Part shown: positions 52,361-64,000 of the stretch, one piece after another
Layout: every line of letters starts with the position of its first letter
Numbering within the stretch: position 1 is the first letter of the stretch
Origin: Lentinus brumalis
Taxonomy: Eukaryota > Basidiomycota > Agaricomycetes > Polyporales > Polyporaceae
Reading direction: 5' to 3'
Assembly: GCA_001792895.1 (NCBI GenBank)
Contig: MARA01000009.1
Location: 124,001-188,000 of the forward strand
DNA: 64,000 bases
Made by a program: the position numbers and the translations under genes
Notes under the pieces: model-generated
Told to the model about the DNA's origin: nothing
The model's input: only the letters and a program-made list of their open reading frames with translations
The model's database searches: none

Positions 52361-55300
52361 CTATGCACCCTTTTGAGTGATTTTAACAACATACCCATGC
52401 CCGAGCTGCCCAATCTCAGCAAGGACTGCATTCTCGTTGAGCACAACCAGTCCCTGCGACTTCTCCTTCTGCTTGTTTCCGTCCTACGACACGCATGAGC
52501 AAACATACACGGCGAGACCCAGGAGAAGCAAGCATACCTTGGGCACAGGGATACTGGAGAACCCGCCAAGGACCCTGAACGGCCGTGGCGTCCTCAAGTT
52601 CGGCAACCACACACCGCCTATCCGCGTACCGCCAAGGACGTCGTAGAAGAGCAGGGCGGAATCCTCGTAGGTCCGCTGAAAGCAATGATCAATCCAGCAG
52701 TCCTGAGCGCACATGCCCGGCCGAGACTCACCTTCAGGTCGTCGTGGAACATCGTCATCGGGTCGAACCCAGGCATGACGGCCGACACCGGCTCTTTCGG
52801 GAGCGCGTTCGCGTACTTGCCCTTCGCGGCCCACACCGACGGGTCCGCGTCGACGTTCTGGTAGTACCGCGGCGAAAGAGCGGGGTTGAGCTCGACGACA
52901 AAGTCGTAGTCGTCCGTCGGGTGGTGGAACAGTCGCTGTCGGAAGGAGAACAATCAGCACATGCGACACCGACAACCACGCTTCAGACGTACCTTCACGT
53001 TCCCGTCGCCCGACTCGAGACCGCAGAGCCCGTCCCAGGCCGCCTTCGCAAGAGCAGTCACCCTCCGCGCAACAATGGCATCCGGGCCGTCCGAAGTCCA
53101 CATACGTCCCTCCGGATCGAACTCGGTCACGAGCGACCACGCCGCCCTCGTCGACGGCCGGCCGCTCGCATCCGGAGTCACCGATGCGTCCCGCTCGCCA
53201 AACTCCAGCGGGACCACCAGGCCCTTCGTCCAGTCCCAATCCTTCAAAAACTCGAGGACAGTCGCAAACCCACGCTCCTTCGTCCCGGGCACGTCAGCCC
53301 CCACGATGCCCGCCGCACCTTCCGCCTGCACGCGCGCCCCCGTCCGCAGGAACACATACGCACACAACAGCTCCACGGCCTCCTCCCTCACATGGCTCCG
53401 AAGCAGCCAATGCGCCGCGAACCACCTTTTCACGAGCCGGACTGTCCCTGCAAACGCAGCCGACCGATGTGACAGTGCCGCGACCGCCCGATGATGCCTA
53501 GGCGCGTGCACAAATCTCCTCACATACACCTCCTTCGCCTCGATAGCAGCCTGCCGGTCGCGCACCTCCTCGGGCGTAAGCGGCTTCTTGACGGCTTTCG
53601 GTACGTGTGGCTGGGGGTCGATTGTCCGGTCGAGGAGCGTAGCCTCACGGTCGTGCCAGATGCGGGCACGGAACGCCCAGCCATCGGGGGTGACGATGTC
53701 GAGCGCGGCCTCGTCCTGGATCTCCTTGCGCACCGGGCCGTCGCCGAGCACGACGCTCGCCTGGAGGCCCTTGACGGCGCCCATGAGGCACGTTGCGAGC
53801 TGCTCGAAGAACGCGAGTTTGATTTTCTGGACGGCGCGCAAGTCGTCCGGCCAGCGTCCCGATTTTTCAAACTCGACGACAAGATCCATCGCGGGGAGAT
53901 GCGAGGCAGCGGAAGGGAGACCTGGCCGTGACGCCAGTGGCACCGCGACGGGCACGAATGCCTCGGTGTACCGCAACGCTGATGAGGCAGCGCTGACGTT
54001 GAGGATAGCGAGGGGCAATTGGTCGTCAAGGGCCTTCATTTGTTTCACGAGAGTGTCAAAAGCAGCCATGGCCGTCTTGAAGCCCATAGAGGCGCGTCGG
54101 CTCTCGTACAACGACCTGATGGAGTCGGGTGCCCTCAAAAGCGCGTCGTATTGCGACTGCCAGGTCTGCACGGCGTCCGAGCCAATGCTGAAGTGCCTCT
54201 GCAGCAGGTGTTTGGCAATCATGGCAGGGACATGGACGCGTTCATCGGCGCTCTTGATGTCCCAGACGACGCTCTCGGTGATGGATCCGTCCTTGAACCG
54301 GCGCAGCTCCGCCTTGTCGCCCCAGAAATCCCGGAACTGCTTGGCAGACTCGCTCTCCTGCTCTTCGGCCGGGGGTCCATGGTCGACAAGGCGGAAGGCA
54401 TGCTCGGTATCCAAGATCATACCGAGGTAAAGAACTGAGGAACTTGAGGGCAAAGCCTGTGTCAACGGACGGACGTCCGAAGAGGAATGCAGGACCGCAA
54501 CGGCCTTCGCGCGGTTACCAAGGCCGCGCCTGAGCACGGACGTGAGATTGGCAAGCAGGGCATTGTACACTGAGCCGTAATCTGCAACAAGATGTGCTGA
54601 CTTGGCGCGCATCTCGGCGGAGGACACGTCGACGCTGAATGCTGCATGAGCTCTGTGCAGAGGTGGCCATACTGAAAACGACGCTCACCGGAGAACGACA
54701 TCGAAGCGACCGAAAACGTCCCGATGATCCTGCAAGAATACAGTCTGGAACGGATCCTCGGAGAGACTCGAGTGATCCAAAGCGTCGAGGGTCGCCTGCG
54801 CATCGTGTCTCAACTGCACAGAAGGATTCATGAGTGCAGTGCAGAGGCTATGAAGTCCGGGCTCTTACCAGATCCAGCGATGACAGAGGAACACCAGCCA
54901 GCAGATTCACGGATGAGGACGAGTCGACGAAGACGGCTTCGTGACTGGAATAGCTTGCAGGGGGGAACTTATGAATAACGTTTAGATGACGTCGACACGA
55001 TAGACAGAATGTCCACATACGCGATGGCCGTCCTTGGACTTGACAAACACAGCGTCCTGGCCGAAACGATGTCGAGCTGATATAGAGCTGTGATCAGCAC
55101 GCTACCAGAAGCTGCAAGCCAACGCCTTACCGAGGAAGTCGAGAGCGGCCTTGAAGAGCTGGTAGGGACTCAGCCCTTTGCCCAAGGGTTTCCGTCTCGC
55201 GCTCGCCTTACCGAAACCAGCGGGAGGAGGCTCCTCGCCGTGGACGAGAAGTTCGAGGATAGAGGCCCACAGCATCCCCTTGCCCTCAAACCCTCTTACG

Positions 55301-56490
55301 CACGCCCTGATGCCGGGGCCATATCCGCGCTGATTGGCCCATACGCGGAGGAGCGTGAGGGCATCGGTGAAAGCAGGGACGTCCTGCTTGAGGGCGTGAA
55401 CGGAGAGAAGATGGGCTTTTGGGGTGTGCATGAGCATGAACGCGGAATTGTATATGGGCGTTGCGTCTTCCTTCGCTTCTTCCTCTTGGGCAGCTGTGCG
55501 AAGATTGGACCTGGAGGGCGAGAGGCGTTGCAGCGGGATGGGAGACTCGGGAAGGAAGGGGATGATGCGTATTTGGGCGTTCAGCTTGGACCACTCTTTG
55601 GAAGAGCCGGCTTCGTGGGCTTCAGCACGGTATGAGCAAGATTAAAGCGGGGGCACGCACATGGTCGAAGGACGAGAGTGGTACAACGGGGGTCTCCCGA
55701 AGTGGACTCGAAGAAAGCTTCACAGGGAAGGGAAGACTTGGGGCCGACGAGAGCTGCAGCAATAGTAGCGAGGTAGTAGGCGCGTTTTTGGAAAGCACGT
55801 CCATTAAGGTAGTCTTTCTCCTGGAATAGGGACTGTAGAGCGACGATTAAGGGACTGGACAGGATAGAGCGCACCGTCACGTACGGGGGGCATAGCTACG
55901 GCGACGTCGACGGTATACTTGAGAGCGTCTTTGCCCTTGACGGAAGTTCTGGTAGGCCAGCTACCGACGAGAACGACGTCTGTAGGGGGGTCGAAGGCCA
56001 CTTTCCAATTTGTGTCCTCTGTGGGCAGGGGGCGAATGTAGGGAACGGCGATGCCCTTCTTGGAAAGAGAGCGGGAAGCATGGAGGGGATGATGGGGAGC
56101 GACGGAGGGGCATCAACAAGGAGCTTGTGGAGGGCAAGGAGGAATGCATCAAGGGGTTGGGAATGCTGGTACTTGGGGCGGACGTTCGGGAGAAGAGCGT
56201 CGATCTGTCGCAGAAAGCTGCTGAGAGGGTTGCGGGAGAAAGAGCGGAGAGCTGCGCACCTGGAACTTAAAGGACGATGACCTGTAGAGGTCTGTGGCCT
56301 CTTTGATATTCCTAAGCTCCTGGCCGGTGGGCGGTTTCACGGCATGGGATGAGGGAGGTGCGTTCTGCGAGTCTGGGGCAGCGTCGAGGCCCTGCCATTC
56401 GCCGGCGGAGGATTTGTTGCTTCCAGACGCGTCTGAGCCAGAGTCGCTGGCAGCAGAGCCGGATCGCTTCCGTTTCAGAGTAGGAGGCAT
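52361..56490 (-). CDS. UTP22: U3 snoRNP protein Utp22/NRAP
   Basis: Starts MPPTLKRKRSGSAASDSGSD at 56490, followed by the family's early block ATDLYRSSSFKFQ and then IDALLPNVRPKYQHSQPLDA. Further blocks are IRPLPTEDTNWKVAFDPPTD, VVLVGSWPTRTSVKGKDALK, KDYLNGRAFQKRAYYLATIA, LLRVWANQRGYGPGIRACVR, FWGDKAELRRFKDGSITESV, VVLGDGPVRKEIQDEAALDI, VKRWFAAHWLLRSHVREEAV and ELLCAYVFLRTGA; the last exon reads VLNENAVLAEIGQLGHGYVV. About 1100-1150 residues, as usual for Nrap. It holds tandem inactive nucleotidyltransferase-like modules and works in the UTP-C part of the small-subunit processome in the nucleolus. About ten introns. No lesions seen. Confidence 0.93.
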
Positions 56491-56800
56491 CGCGGCAGAC
56501 CAGAGCGTAGAGCAGCGAGCGAACCCGCGCACCGACATCGAATTTCGCCGCTGCACGTGCCCTTCAGAGCGCTTAGGTTGCCATTTCAGGTTCGCAGCTC
56601 GTTTCGGTTCAATGTATTACATAAGCAAGAACACTCCTCAGAGTAGGTAATACTGTAATACTTACACAACGATTTTGTTATGGCCTCGTATGTAGGCGTG
56701 CAGCTCGCGGCTCGCGGCTCCAGAAGAACGAGTGAGTATATACACATGTACACCATCCACAATCATAAACATCTCCAGTACGAACGAGCCCACGAGCACC
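56491..56800. other. UTP22 promoter / AP-1 mu 3' region
   Basis: 310 bp between the UTP22 start and the stop of the next gene on the same strand. Contains an AT-rich stretch at 56610-56670 and no supported ORF. Confidence 0.5.
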
Positions 56801-58592
56801 CTACAACCCAGGCACAATCGGGGCGCTGCCCTTCTCCAATGCCGTCCGCAAGCTGCCACAAGCGTCGTCAGCATGACATTCAGCCCGCAGGAGGCACCCG
56901 AAGGGCACAAACGATGCGAGCGACGAGCGCACCTGTAGTCATCCCCGTTCTGCGTGATGTACCGCACCCACGGGAGCGCCTGGTACCCGCTTTTCTCGAC
57001 GATCTTGAGATACCGCACTTGGATTCCGGACACGGTGAAGTAAGGGATCTCGAACTTGACCGTGATGGGTGCGCGCTTATCGAGCGACTCGTGCTCTACT
57101 CGGTCGTCCAGTCACGGTGAGGATAACGCGCACAGACAACAAAAGGGCACCGAGGCACATACCTCCACGAACACTGGGGAGACCAAAGTGTGCGCGCATG
57201 AGGAACTCGCGGCCACCACCCAGCTGCTTGATCTTCCACACAAAGGCTGACTTGTCCGGCACGTACGACACGCTGCCCGTGGATGCCTGTAGACGGTCGC
57301 GTTGAGTACTTGCTCAGCGCCGGGAACGAGAGCCGTACCCTGAACTTGGGCGTGTCGGCGTCGTCAGGTACAGGTACGTAGATCTCCACGTTGTTGGCGG
57401 TACTTCGACGCTTGAACTGCGCCTTGACCTTGACCATGTACTCTATCCTGCTCCCCTTGTGATGCTCGACCTGCACAGCGCGTCAACCCGGGGTCAAAAC
57501 GGCGACAGTGCAAGTACTCACGGCAGCCTCGACCCAGACAAGCGGCTTGACGGGTGTCGACAGCCGGTAGGACATCAATTCGAACTCGCCGTCGGGCGGA
57601 ATGAAGGAAATTGTACGGTCGTTTTCAAACCTGGACAGCCGCACGCACTGGTGGAACTTGACGTCCTCCATCTCGATCGCCTTGCCGCGCGCGCTCCGGC
57701 CTGTACTCTCGAACATGACTTTGTCGTTGAGACCGAGCCGGAGCTCGGGCATGCCAGAGAGGTAGCACTTCATCTTCACGGCGCCGAGAATCTCGGAGCG
57801 GACGACGTTGCCGTTCGCGTTCACCAGGAGGTTGACACTCTCGATGACGTCGAGGAAGACTTCGTTCTTGCGGTAGCGGATGCCCTCCGACCGCCAGGAT
57901 ACGGCGTTCGTGACAGCGATTGGCGGGCGGACCTGGACCTCGAGCTTGTAGGACTCTTGGGTGATGTATCTGGGGGAATATGGCGTGAGCCGTGACCGTA
58001 TCAGGGACCAGTCGTCGCGGAGACAGCCCTGTCTCGGACGCAGGAACAGCGTAACGCAAGCCAACTAGGAGCGACGCGATGCTGCACGCGAGGCGCGTCT
58101 ACCATAAAACGCAGAAAGGGATGGACGGGACGTACTCTTGTAGAATCTTGCTCTCTGTCGTCTGGGGATAGCCAAAGTCCATCATCTCATCCATGAGCTC
58201 ATAGATGATGACAAAGTTGTCGCGAATGGACTCCTCCTCGAGTTCCTTGAAGTACTCTACGAGGACCTGAACGAGGCGGTGGAGGAAGAGGATGATCTCG
58301 GCGGCATTGGTATTGCGTTTTGAGATGGCGAGGACTGAAAGGGTACAGATCCATGCTGCGCTTTACCGGCCATAGACGGCTGCTTGGACTCACGGTAGAG
58401 GTTTGAATGGCGGATGTGCATGTAGTTGACACCCTCCCTGGTAAAGCACGGCGTAACCTGCTGTCCCTCCTCCTCCAGGTCGAGTATGATGGGCAGGAAA
58501 CGTTCGATGTAGGACGAGGGGACATCGTCGCGGTACGAGCGTTGGATGAGGGGCTTGCCCTTGAGGTCGAGGATGGCGATCAGGCTGGCCAT
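56801..58592 (-). CDS. APM1: AP-1 clathrin adaptor mu subunit
   Basis: Starts MASLIAILDLKGKPLIQRSY at 58592. The longin-like N-terminus continues RDDVPSSYIERFLPIILDLE and VNYMHIRHSNLYLLVLAISK. The linker reads YELMDEMMDFGYPQTTESKI and LQEYITQESYKLEV. The mu-homology domain contains NAVSWRSEGIRYRKNEVFLD, VIESVNLLVNANGNVVRSEI, VRLSRFENDRTISFIPPDGE, FELMSYRLSTPVKPLVWVEA and SGYQALPWVRYITQNGDDY, with a last small exon ending APIVPGL. LDLKGKPLI.R.Y and WRSEGI.Y..NE are mu1-type. It binds YxxPhi sorting signals for clathrin traffic between trans-Golgi and endosomes. About seven exons, 435-440 residues. Head-to-head with UTP10 at 244 bp. Confidence 0.94.
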
Positions 58593-58836
58593 TGCGGCTG
58601 AGTTGAGTCCGACGACGCTAGAGTTCAGAAGTATCGCGCAGCAGCAGCAGAGCGAGCGAGGGTATAGTACGCGGTGACCGTCGAGAGCGAAACGCAGCGC
58701 CATCCATCCCGCCCGTCCTGCTACATAGCGCCAGCGCTCATCTGAGATCCACTTTTTGAGCAAGATTTCGCAAAGTCCGCGGCTCTCTCCTCCTCCTCCT
58801 CCTCCTCCTCCTCCTCCTCCTCTCCCCCTGGCGCGG
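58593..58836. promoter_or_regulatory. shared divergent promoter, APM1/UTP10
   Basis: 244 bp between start codons. It contains a CTC-repeat tract at about 58788-58821, a pyrimidine-rich stretch of a type common just upstream of fungal start sites. A longer UTP10 frame begins at 58756 and would translate this tract as polyproline; the family start is the ATG at 58837. Confidence 0.5.
58788..58821 (+). repeat. CTC trinucleotide microsatellite
   Basis: About eleven uninterrupted CTC units just upstream of the UTP10 ATG. Likely length-variable between strains. Confidence 0.9.
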
Positions 58837-61800
58837 ATGGTTTCTTCGCTTGCTGAGCAGCTCGCAAAAGGCGCATCTCAAAACGCCATCTTTCTCAACG
58901 AAAAGACTCGCAAGCAGGCCGCCTCCGAGTCCTACCTCTTCTCTCCCAAGCAAGCTAGGCAGCACGACCTCGACTCTCTGCATGCTCTCGGGGTCAATGG
59001 CTTCCTCCAGCTAAAGTCGCTCCAGCCGGAAGTTGCTCAGTATGAGCACGCACTGTTCTCCGAACACTCGAAAGCTCTCGATAGGACTCTCCAGTCGGCC
59101 GAGCAGAATGCTCAGCTCAACTCCACACTAGCTGCCTTTCTTCCTCTGCTTGGACCGTTTTTGCTCGACGCGCCGACGGGAAAGGTCCTAGAGTGGCTCG
59201 TGCGGAGGTTCAGGTCAGTACTCGTTAGCATTTCAACTGTACAATGCTCAACTGCTCTTGCGGAACAGAATTCACGAATTCAATGTCGAGCAGATCGTCA
59301 CCCTCTTCCTCCCGTATCATGAAACCCCGCACTTCACCAAAATGGTCTCCATCCTTCACATACCGTAAGTCTTACCCGCACTCTCGTCCCATGCAAATGC
59401 CAACCATCTCCAAGTGACCGCTCGCCTCTTCGATTCCTCGAAGCGTACAAGACGACCGTCACGCCCTTGCACCGCCCGCTCCTCCTCAAGGAGATGCTTT
59501 CAAAACCAGAGGTCGCCCGTCTGGCCACCAGCATTCTCCCCAGTGTCCTCAGGGATCACAGCGCAGGCTTGCACCGCGCCCTCATCGCGTTTCATACAGG
59601 AGTGCTCCTCGAGTACGTGACCAAGTGCAAGGCACTCGACGAGAATGCTATGGTCCTTCTCCTCCCTGCAGCCATGGAGCCTTTGGAGACTGCAAGTGCC
59701 GAGGATAGTCCCGGAAAGCCTGTGCTCCTCCACGAGCTAATTGTACGCATATGTTGCCCTCTCATTGTGTTTCTGCTCTCAACCGAAACAGCTTGGAAGC
59801 TATCTAGTCCTGGCCGCAATTTCGCACAAGGCGATTCTTACCCCCAAGGCCGTCAAGTCGATGCTGGTGGCTGTCGTGGATTGCGCAAGTCGTGTCTCGC
59901 CCAAGCAGCTCGTCCGCACACTGGTGTCTGTCTGCGCGACTCAGGACCCGTTGGACAAGCTACCAGGAAGTGTCGTCAAGGGGCTCCTCGGGATTCCGTG
60001 CGTCTTCGCCATTCGCATTCATCTGCGTCCGCTGCTCACTCCGGCTTATAGCGACGTCGATGTTGAACTTACTGGCGCATTGGCCTGGATGGGTGCAGAG
60101 AGGTTCATGAGCCCTTTGGTCAACGGTCTTCTGGCTCGGTGAGTCTCTTCACTTGTTCTCAAGCACACACGTCTCATCTATATCACAGCATCGACAACCT
60201 CGCCGCATCCGCCATCCTGGAGTCTCTCCTGACTTCTCAGACGCTCCTCCCGGGAGTCGCTCGCTCGGCCGCGTCCACGTTGATTCGTCAGTTGACAGAG
60301 GGAGAAATCGCTGCAGAATCAGCAATGGAATCTCGGTCCCTGCTTTCGCAGCTTCATCAACGTCACCCGGACGCCGTGCAGAGCGCTTCTCGAGCGATCA
60401 TCGACGAGGACGACGGGAGGCGCGAGGCTGTAGAGCAGTTAATCCTATCCATCTCTCTGGTGAGTGACCTGCATCTCTCAATGCACCGCATGCTTACACG
60501 CTTGTGCAGCCCGTGCCTGGGCCCTCTACGGGAGATTCGGAGACGACCACCCTCCTTGTTGGAGCCTCTAGCGGCGACGCTGCCATTCGCGCCAAAGCGG
60601 TTCGCGATCTTCTCTCTCGTGCTGCCGATGAGACTATTTCGGAATCAGAGAAGGCGAGTAGACCTCAGGTTCTGCACGCTCAGCGACTGACGTTCGTACA
60701 GCAATCCATCGCGTCGACGCTTCTCCTCCGCGTGCACGACAGTGCTCTCCCGGTCCTCCAAGCGCTGTACTCGACCTCGCCTGAAGTGACCGCGCGTTTG
60801 TTTGTCGCAGCTGAAACCTCGCCCAACGCCTATCTCGACGCACTGAAGCAGGCCCTCCATGATCCGTCAGCGAAGACCTCGCGAGATGTCATACGCGCCC
60901 ATCTCGCGTTCCTCCTCTCCCACTTCCTGCCTGCAGCCTCTGCATCCTCCCAGCCTGACGAGGAGCAACTAGAAGAGTCCGAAGAGACCCGGGATCGCAA
61001 CAGACGCGTGGTCATGGACATCCTGCTTCCCTTCCTGCTCTACTCGAAGCCCCGGGCGAAGACCGCCCTGGCGGTGTGGGAGCTTCTTGAAGCGGCAGAG
61101 GACGGGGGCCTCATGTTTGGTTTGCTCGGTGGGTGCGTCGATGCGGTGAAGTGGGAACAGGCGAGGCCCGGCACAGGAAGCAAGAGCAAGGACGACAAGG
61201 ACAACATGGACGCAGAGCTGATGACGAAGGTCAACGTTGCAGTCGCCGCCAAGATGGCAGACAACATCCTTGCCTCGAACTACTTCCGTGCGGACTTCGA
61301 CGCCCTCCTGGACAAGCTGCACGACGAGAACCCGCATGGACGCGCACTGGCGTACCTCGCGGCCCGTGCGCTGTTAAACCGACTGAATGGAGAGCAGCGA
61401 ATCGACGCGGGCCATCGCGTGTTGCGCTCGATGAACCTCAATACTCTTGAGGGTATGGGAGACTTCATGAAGGGCGTAGAGGATGTCGGAAATGTGAGCG
61501 CGATCTGGTAAAGCCGAACCCCTCCCTCGCTGACTAACTTCACCAGTTCCTCAGTGATGCCAGTGTTGGCACAGCGGTTGCCTCCAAGCCAAGCAGTCAG
61601 AATACCCTGCACCGTCTGCAGGTATCTGTCCTGTCAGTTCTCCCGAACTTCCCGCGACCATCTGGTGTGACGCTGGAATGGCTGTCAGAGCACTCGTTGG
61701 ACCTGGTACGTACCTCGTCACACCCCTATGATGCAGTAACTTAACTGACAAAATCCAGGCCAATGTCGCACCTACTGACGATGTGAGAGCCGTACGCTAC

Positions 61801-64000
61801 ATCCAGCTCCTCCGCGCGGTGTATCGCTTGAGCAACTCCTCCGCCTCCCTCCATATGCTGTCCACGCATCTACTCCGCACGCTCTTCATGAACCTTGGCG
61901 ACGACGCTCTCGCGTTCCTTGCCGGCGTCTGGCTGACCGCTGATGAAGATCATATACAATATGCCGCCCTCCGGCATGCGGGCGCGTTCCTCGAGGCCCA
62001 TGTCGCGACGCAGCGAACTGTCGATTTCCAGACGGTACTTCCGGCCATGCTCGTCATGCTGCAGAGCGCGGACGCTGGGGTGCGTGACGGCGCGGTGCGG
62101 TGCATAGCAGTCGTCGTCAAGCTGAGCTACTCGGAAAATGCGGAATCGGTGTACGCGTTTGACGAGGTATACGGGAGCGACTCTGGTAAGTAGCGTTGCT
62201 GTTGCATACAATGCACAAACTGATGGACGAGCAATGCAGCGAAGCTCCAGTACCTGGACTGGGCGGACTTCCAGAAGTATATGCAGACCATCGCGGAGAA
62301 CAGGGACAATCTGCTGCACGATCCGGCCTTCCTGGAGGCGCTGCATCGTGAACATCTTACGCACCACAAGGGCGAACCGAAAAAGATTGCAGGGTACTTT
62401 GCCTCGCCGTCGTCTCTGTTGCTGTCCATACTAATATGAGAGACGCCATGCAGGTACAAGCAGCGGGTGCTCTGCTACCTATTGTCGCACGTCAACGGAT
62501 GTCCTCTGCCGAAAGTCAAGATCGCACTACTCCAGAGCGTGAACACAGTCTCGAATGAAGCGAAGGCGGAGGTATTGCTACCGACCATCGAGACTCTCGG
62601 CGCGCAAGAAGCTGCACCGCCGAAGCAGGTACAGGAGCTCGCGACACTAGTCGTCTCATCATTCGACACCTCTTCTGCTGGACTGTTGAACAACTCAGAC
62701 AAGCCTGCATGGAATGTGTACGAGAATGTGCTTGATCTGTTACTCAAGAATGGTGCGCTCGGCGTGTTCCTTGCATGTCTTGTATGCTTCTGCTGAACGC
62801 TTTGTGCAGACTTCTGGGAGCGCGCAAGAGCTGCTCTACTGCATCGCCTGGAGCACGGACTGTTTGCCAAACTAAACGCTGAGCGGAAGTTCCAGCTCTG
62901 TCAGAAGCTGATACGTGTGGGCGCCGAGAACGAGTCCTCGGTTCGTCCAAGTCTTGCACTGCAAGCATGAACACTGCTCACCTCTTATCGCAGGGTCTGA
63001 TCTGCAAGAAAGCACTCGGCAGCCTGCTGACGGATGTTTCGCTCATAACTCGCTTGCTTGTGTCACTACAGCCGCAGGCAGCTACGGAGAGTGCAGCGCA
63101 GCCCGCAACGAAGCGTGCAAGGGTGGAGAAGTACGATTTTCTTCTTCTGTACGAAGATCGTCACGTCTCATTGCTCCTTCACAGGGCCACTTCGACCGCT
63201 CCCAGTACGGAGCTGTCTTCGCTTGCCGTCCTGGCTGAGGTCCTCGGTTCAGTCAAAGTCGCAGGCTCTTTGGAACTCATCGCCTGCTTGCTGGAGACGC
63301 TGTCGAAGGTCGTCAACAATGTCTCTCCTGATGCTGCTGATAGGAGGTTCATTGAGCAATTGCTCATGTCTGCCATCGAGAACGTGGTTGAGAACTTCGT
63401 GGTGAGTGACTCGTGCCGCTGACACTCACATCGACCGAGTCTCATGAGCCCTATCAGCCTTCGACCTCGGTTGCGCCCGGCTCCATCCGCGTCGACACGC
63501 TAGTCGAAATCCTGCGCAGTAAGTCATGCTACGTTGACTCCCTCTCCCTCAGGTGTTGACTCACGCTCATAATCTTCAGCGTCAGAAAATCCTCAAACGT
63601 TCCATCAAGCTTGCTTGCTGCTTGCCAGCCTCGCGCGTGTGGCGCCAGATGCTGTACTTCACAACGTCATGCCCATCTTCACCTTCATGGGCTCGAACGT
63701 CTTCCACCGAGATGACACATACAGCTTCCGGGTGGTGCAAAAGGTACGCCTGCTATACGCTTGTTCATATCGAGTAGTCGTATTCACCTCTTCATAGACC
63801 ATCGACAGCATCGTCCCAGCCATGGTGGCCTCACTCAAGGAGGCGCACGGCTCTGGAGTAGATCTCCATCACGCCTCGCGCGAGTTCCTTCGCGTCTTCA
63901 CGAATGCTGCCAAGCATGTTCCTCGTCACCGTCGCGTCAAGTAAGTGGTACCAACCTTTCATCCACACAACACGCTGACGCCTCCGCACAGCTTCTTCTC
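58837..64000 (+). CDS. UTP10: U3 snoRNP protein Utp10/HEATR1, 3' end outside window
   Basis: Start [20 protein letters not shown] at 58837, then [40 protein letters not shown] and [20 protein letters not shown], the conserved Utp10 opening. After it come alpha-helical HEAT-like stretches through more than a dozen short introns: [126 protein letters not shown], and [59 protein letters not shown]. The C-terminal BP28CT domain must lie right of the window. Utp10 is a very large t-UTP subunit linking rDNA transcription to early 18S processing in the nucleolus. No lesions seen. Confidence 0.93.

Noticed and set aside
52585..54438. Plus-strand frames up to 295 codons opposite UTP22
   Set aside because: Shadow frames of a high-GC gene whose minus-strand protein matches the Nrap family throughout.
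58756..58836. Upstream UTP10 start giving a polyproline leader
   Set aside because: The leader is a translated CTC microsatellite; the conserved protein begins at the ATG at 58837.

Overview
The window looks like a basidiomycete (Agaricomycetes, polypore/agaric type) nuclear genome segment. The evidence is dense short introns of about 50-60 bp with GT..AG ends, CpG-rich intron-dense housekeeping genes, and mobile elements typical of mushroom-forming fungi: a Tnp2/Plavaka-type CMC transposase, a Ty3/gypsy chromovirus, a KDZ (Kyakuja-Dileera-Zisupton) transposase and a DIRS-like tyrosine-recombinase retroelement. No rRNA, tRNA or CRISPR was found.

Layout. (1) 0-4.4 kb: two hypothetical lineage-type genes, a 36-bp tandem repeat, and a stretch with only gene fragments. 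(2) 4.4-11.6 kb: a coiled-coil/membrane gene, a broken Tnp2-type transposase (5.8-9.7 kb) and an intact-looking four-exon companion gene (9.9-10.7 kb). (3) 11.6-24.2 kb: AT-richer, visibly CpG-poor repeat DNA. It holds a 711-bp hAT-like MITE with a perfect 8-bp target duplication, a dead Ty3/gypsy chromovirus on the minus strand (RT, RNase H, integrase and chromodomain recognisable; the RT catalytic Asp pair is now Asn-Asn), a 4.6-kb interval bounded by inverted repeats with a Plavaka C-terminal fragment, and two large inverted-repeat (hairpin) elements. (4) 23.7-38.7 kb: a nested stack. A short TA-flanked Tc1/mariner (pogo-like) element with 28-bp TIRs was split by a 14-kb KDZ transposon with TIRs and an 8-bp target duplication. 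The KDZ transposase gene was itself split by a 277-bp TA-flanked MITE and by a 5.5-kb DIRS-like retrotransposon in antisense. In each case removing the insert restores an open frame. The KDZ element also carries two further genes.

(5) 39.2-64 kb: a sharp change to compact, conserved host genes: NDUFA6-type complex I LYR subunit (-), PP28/PDAP1-type protein (+), VTI1 SNARE (-), THR4 threonine synthase (+), GWT1 GPI inositol acyltransferase (-), prefoldin subunit 6 (+), TAF8 (-), ADE13 adenylosuccinate lyase (+), UTP22/NRAP (-), AP-1 mu subunit (-), and UTP10/HEATR1 (+, running off the right end). They form five head-to-head pairs with only about 95-245 bp between start codons. The cargo is ordinary cell biology (amino-acid and purine synthesis, trafficking, GPI anchors, transcription, ribosome biogenesis).

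The most notable feature is the readable insertion history at 23.7-38.7 kb, followed by several short unclassified inverted-repeat elements. Family names come from recalled family features and motifs read by eye; no database search was run.
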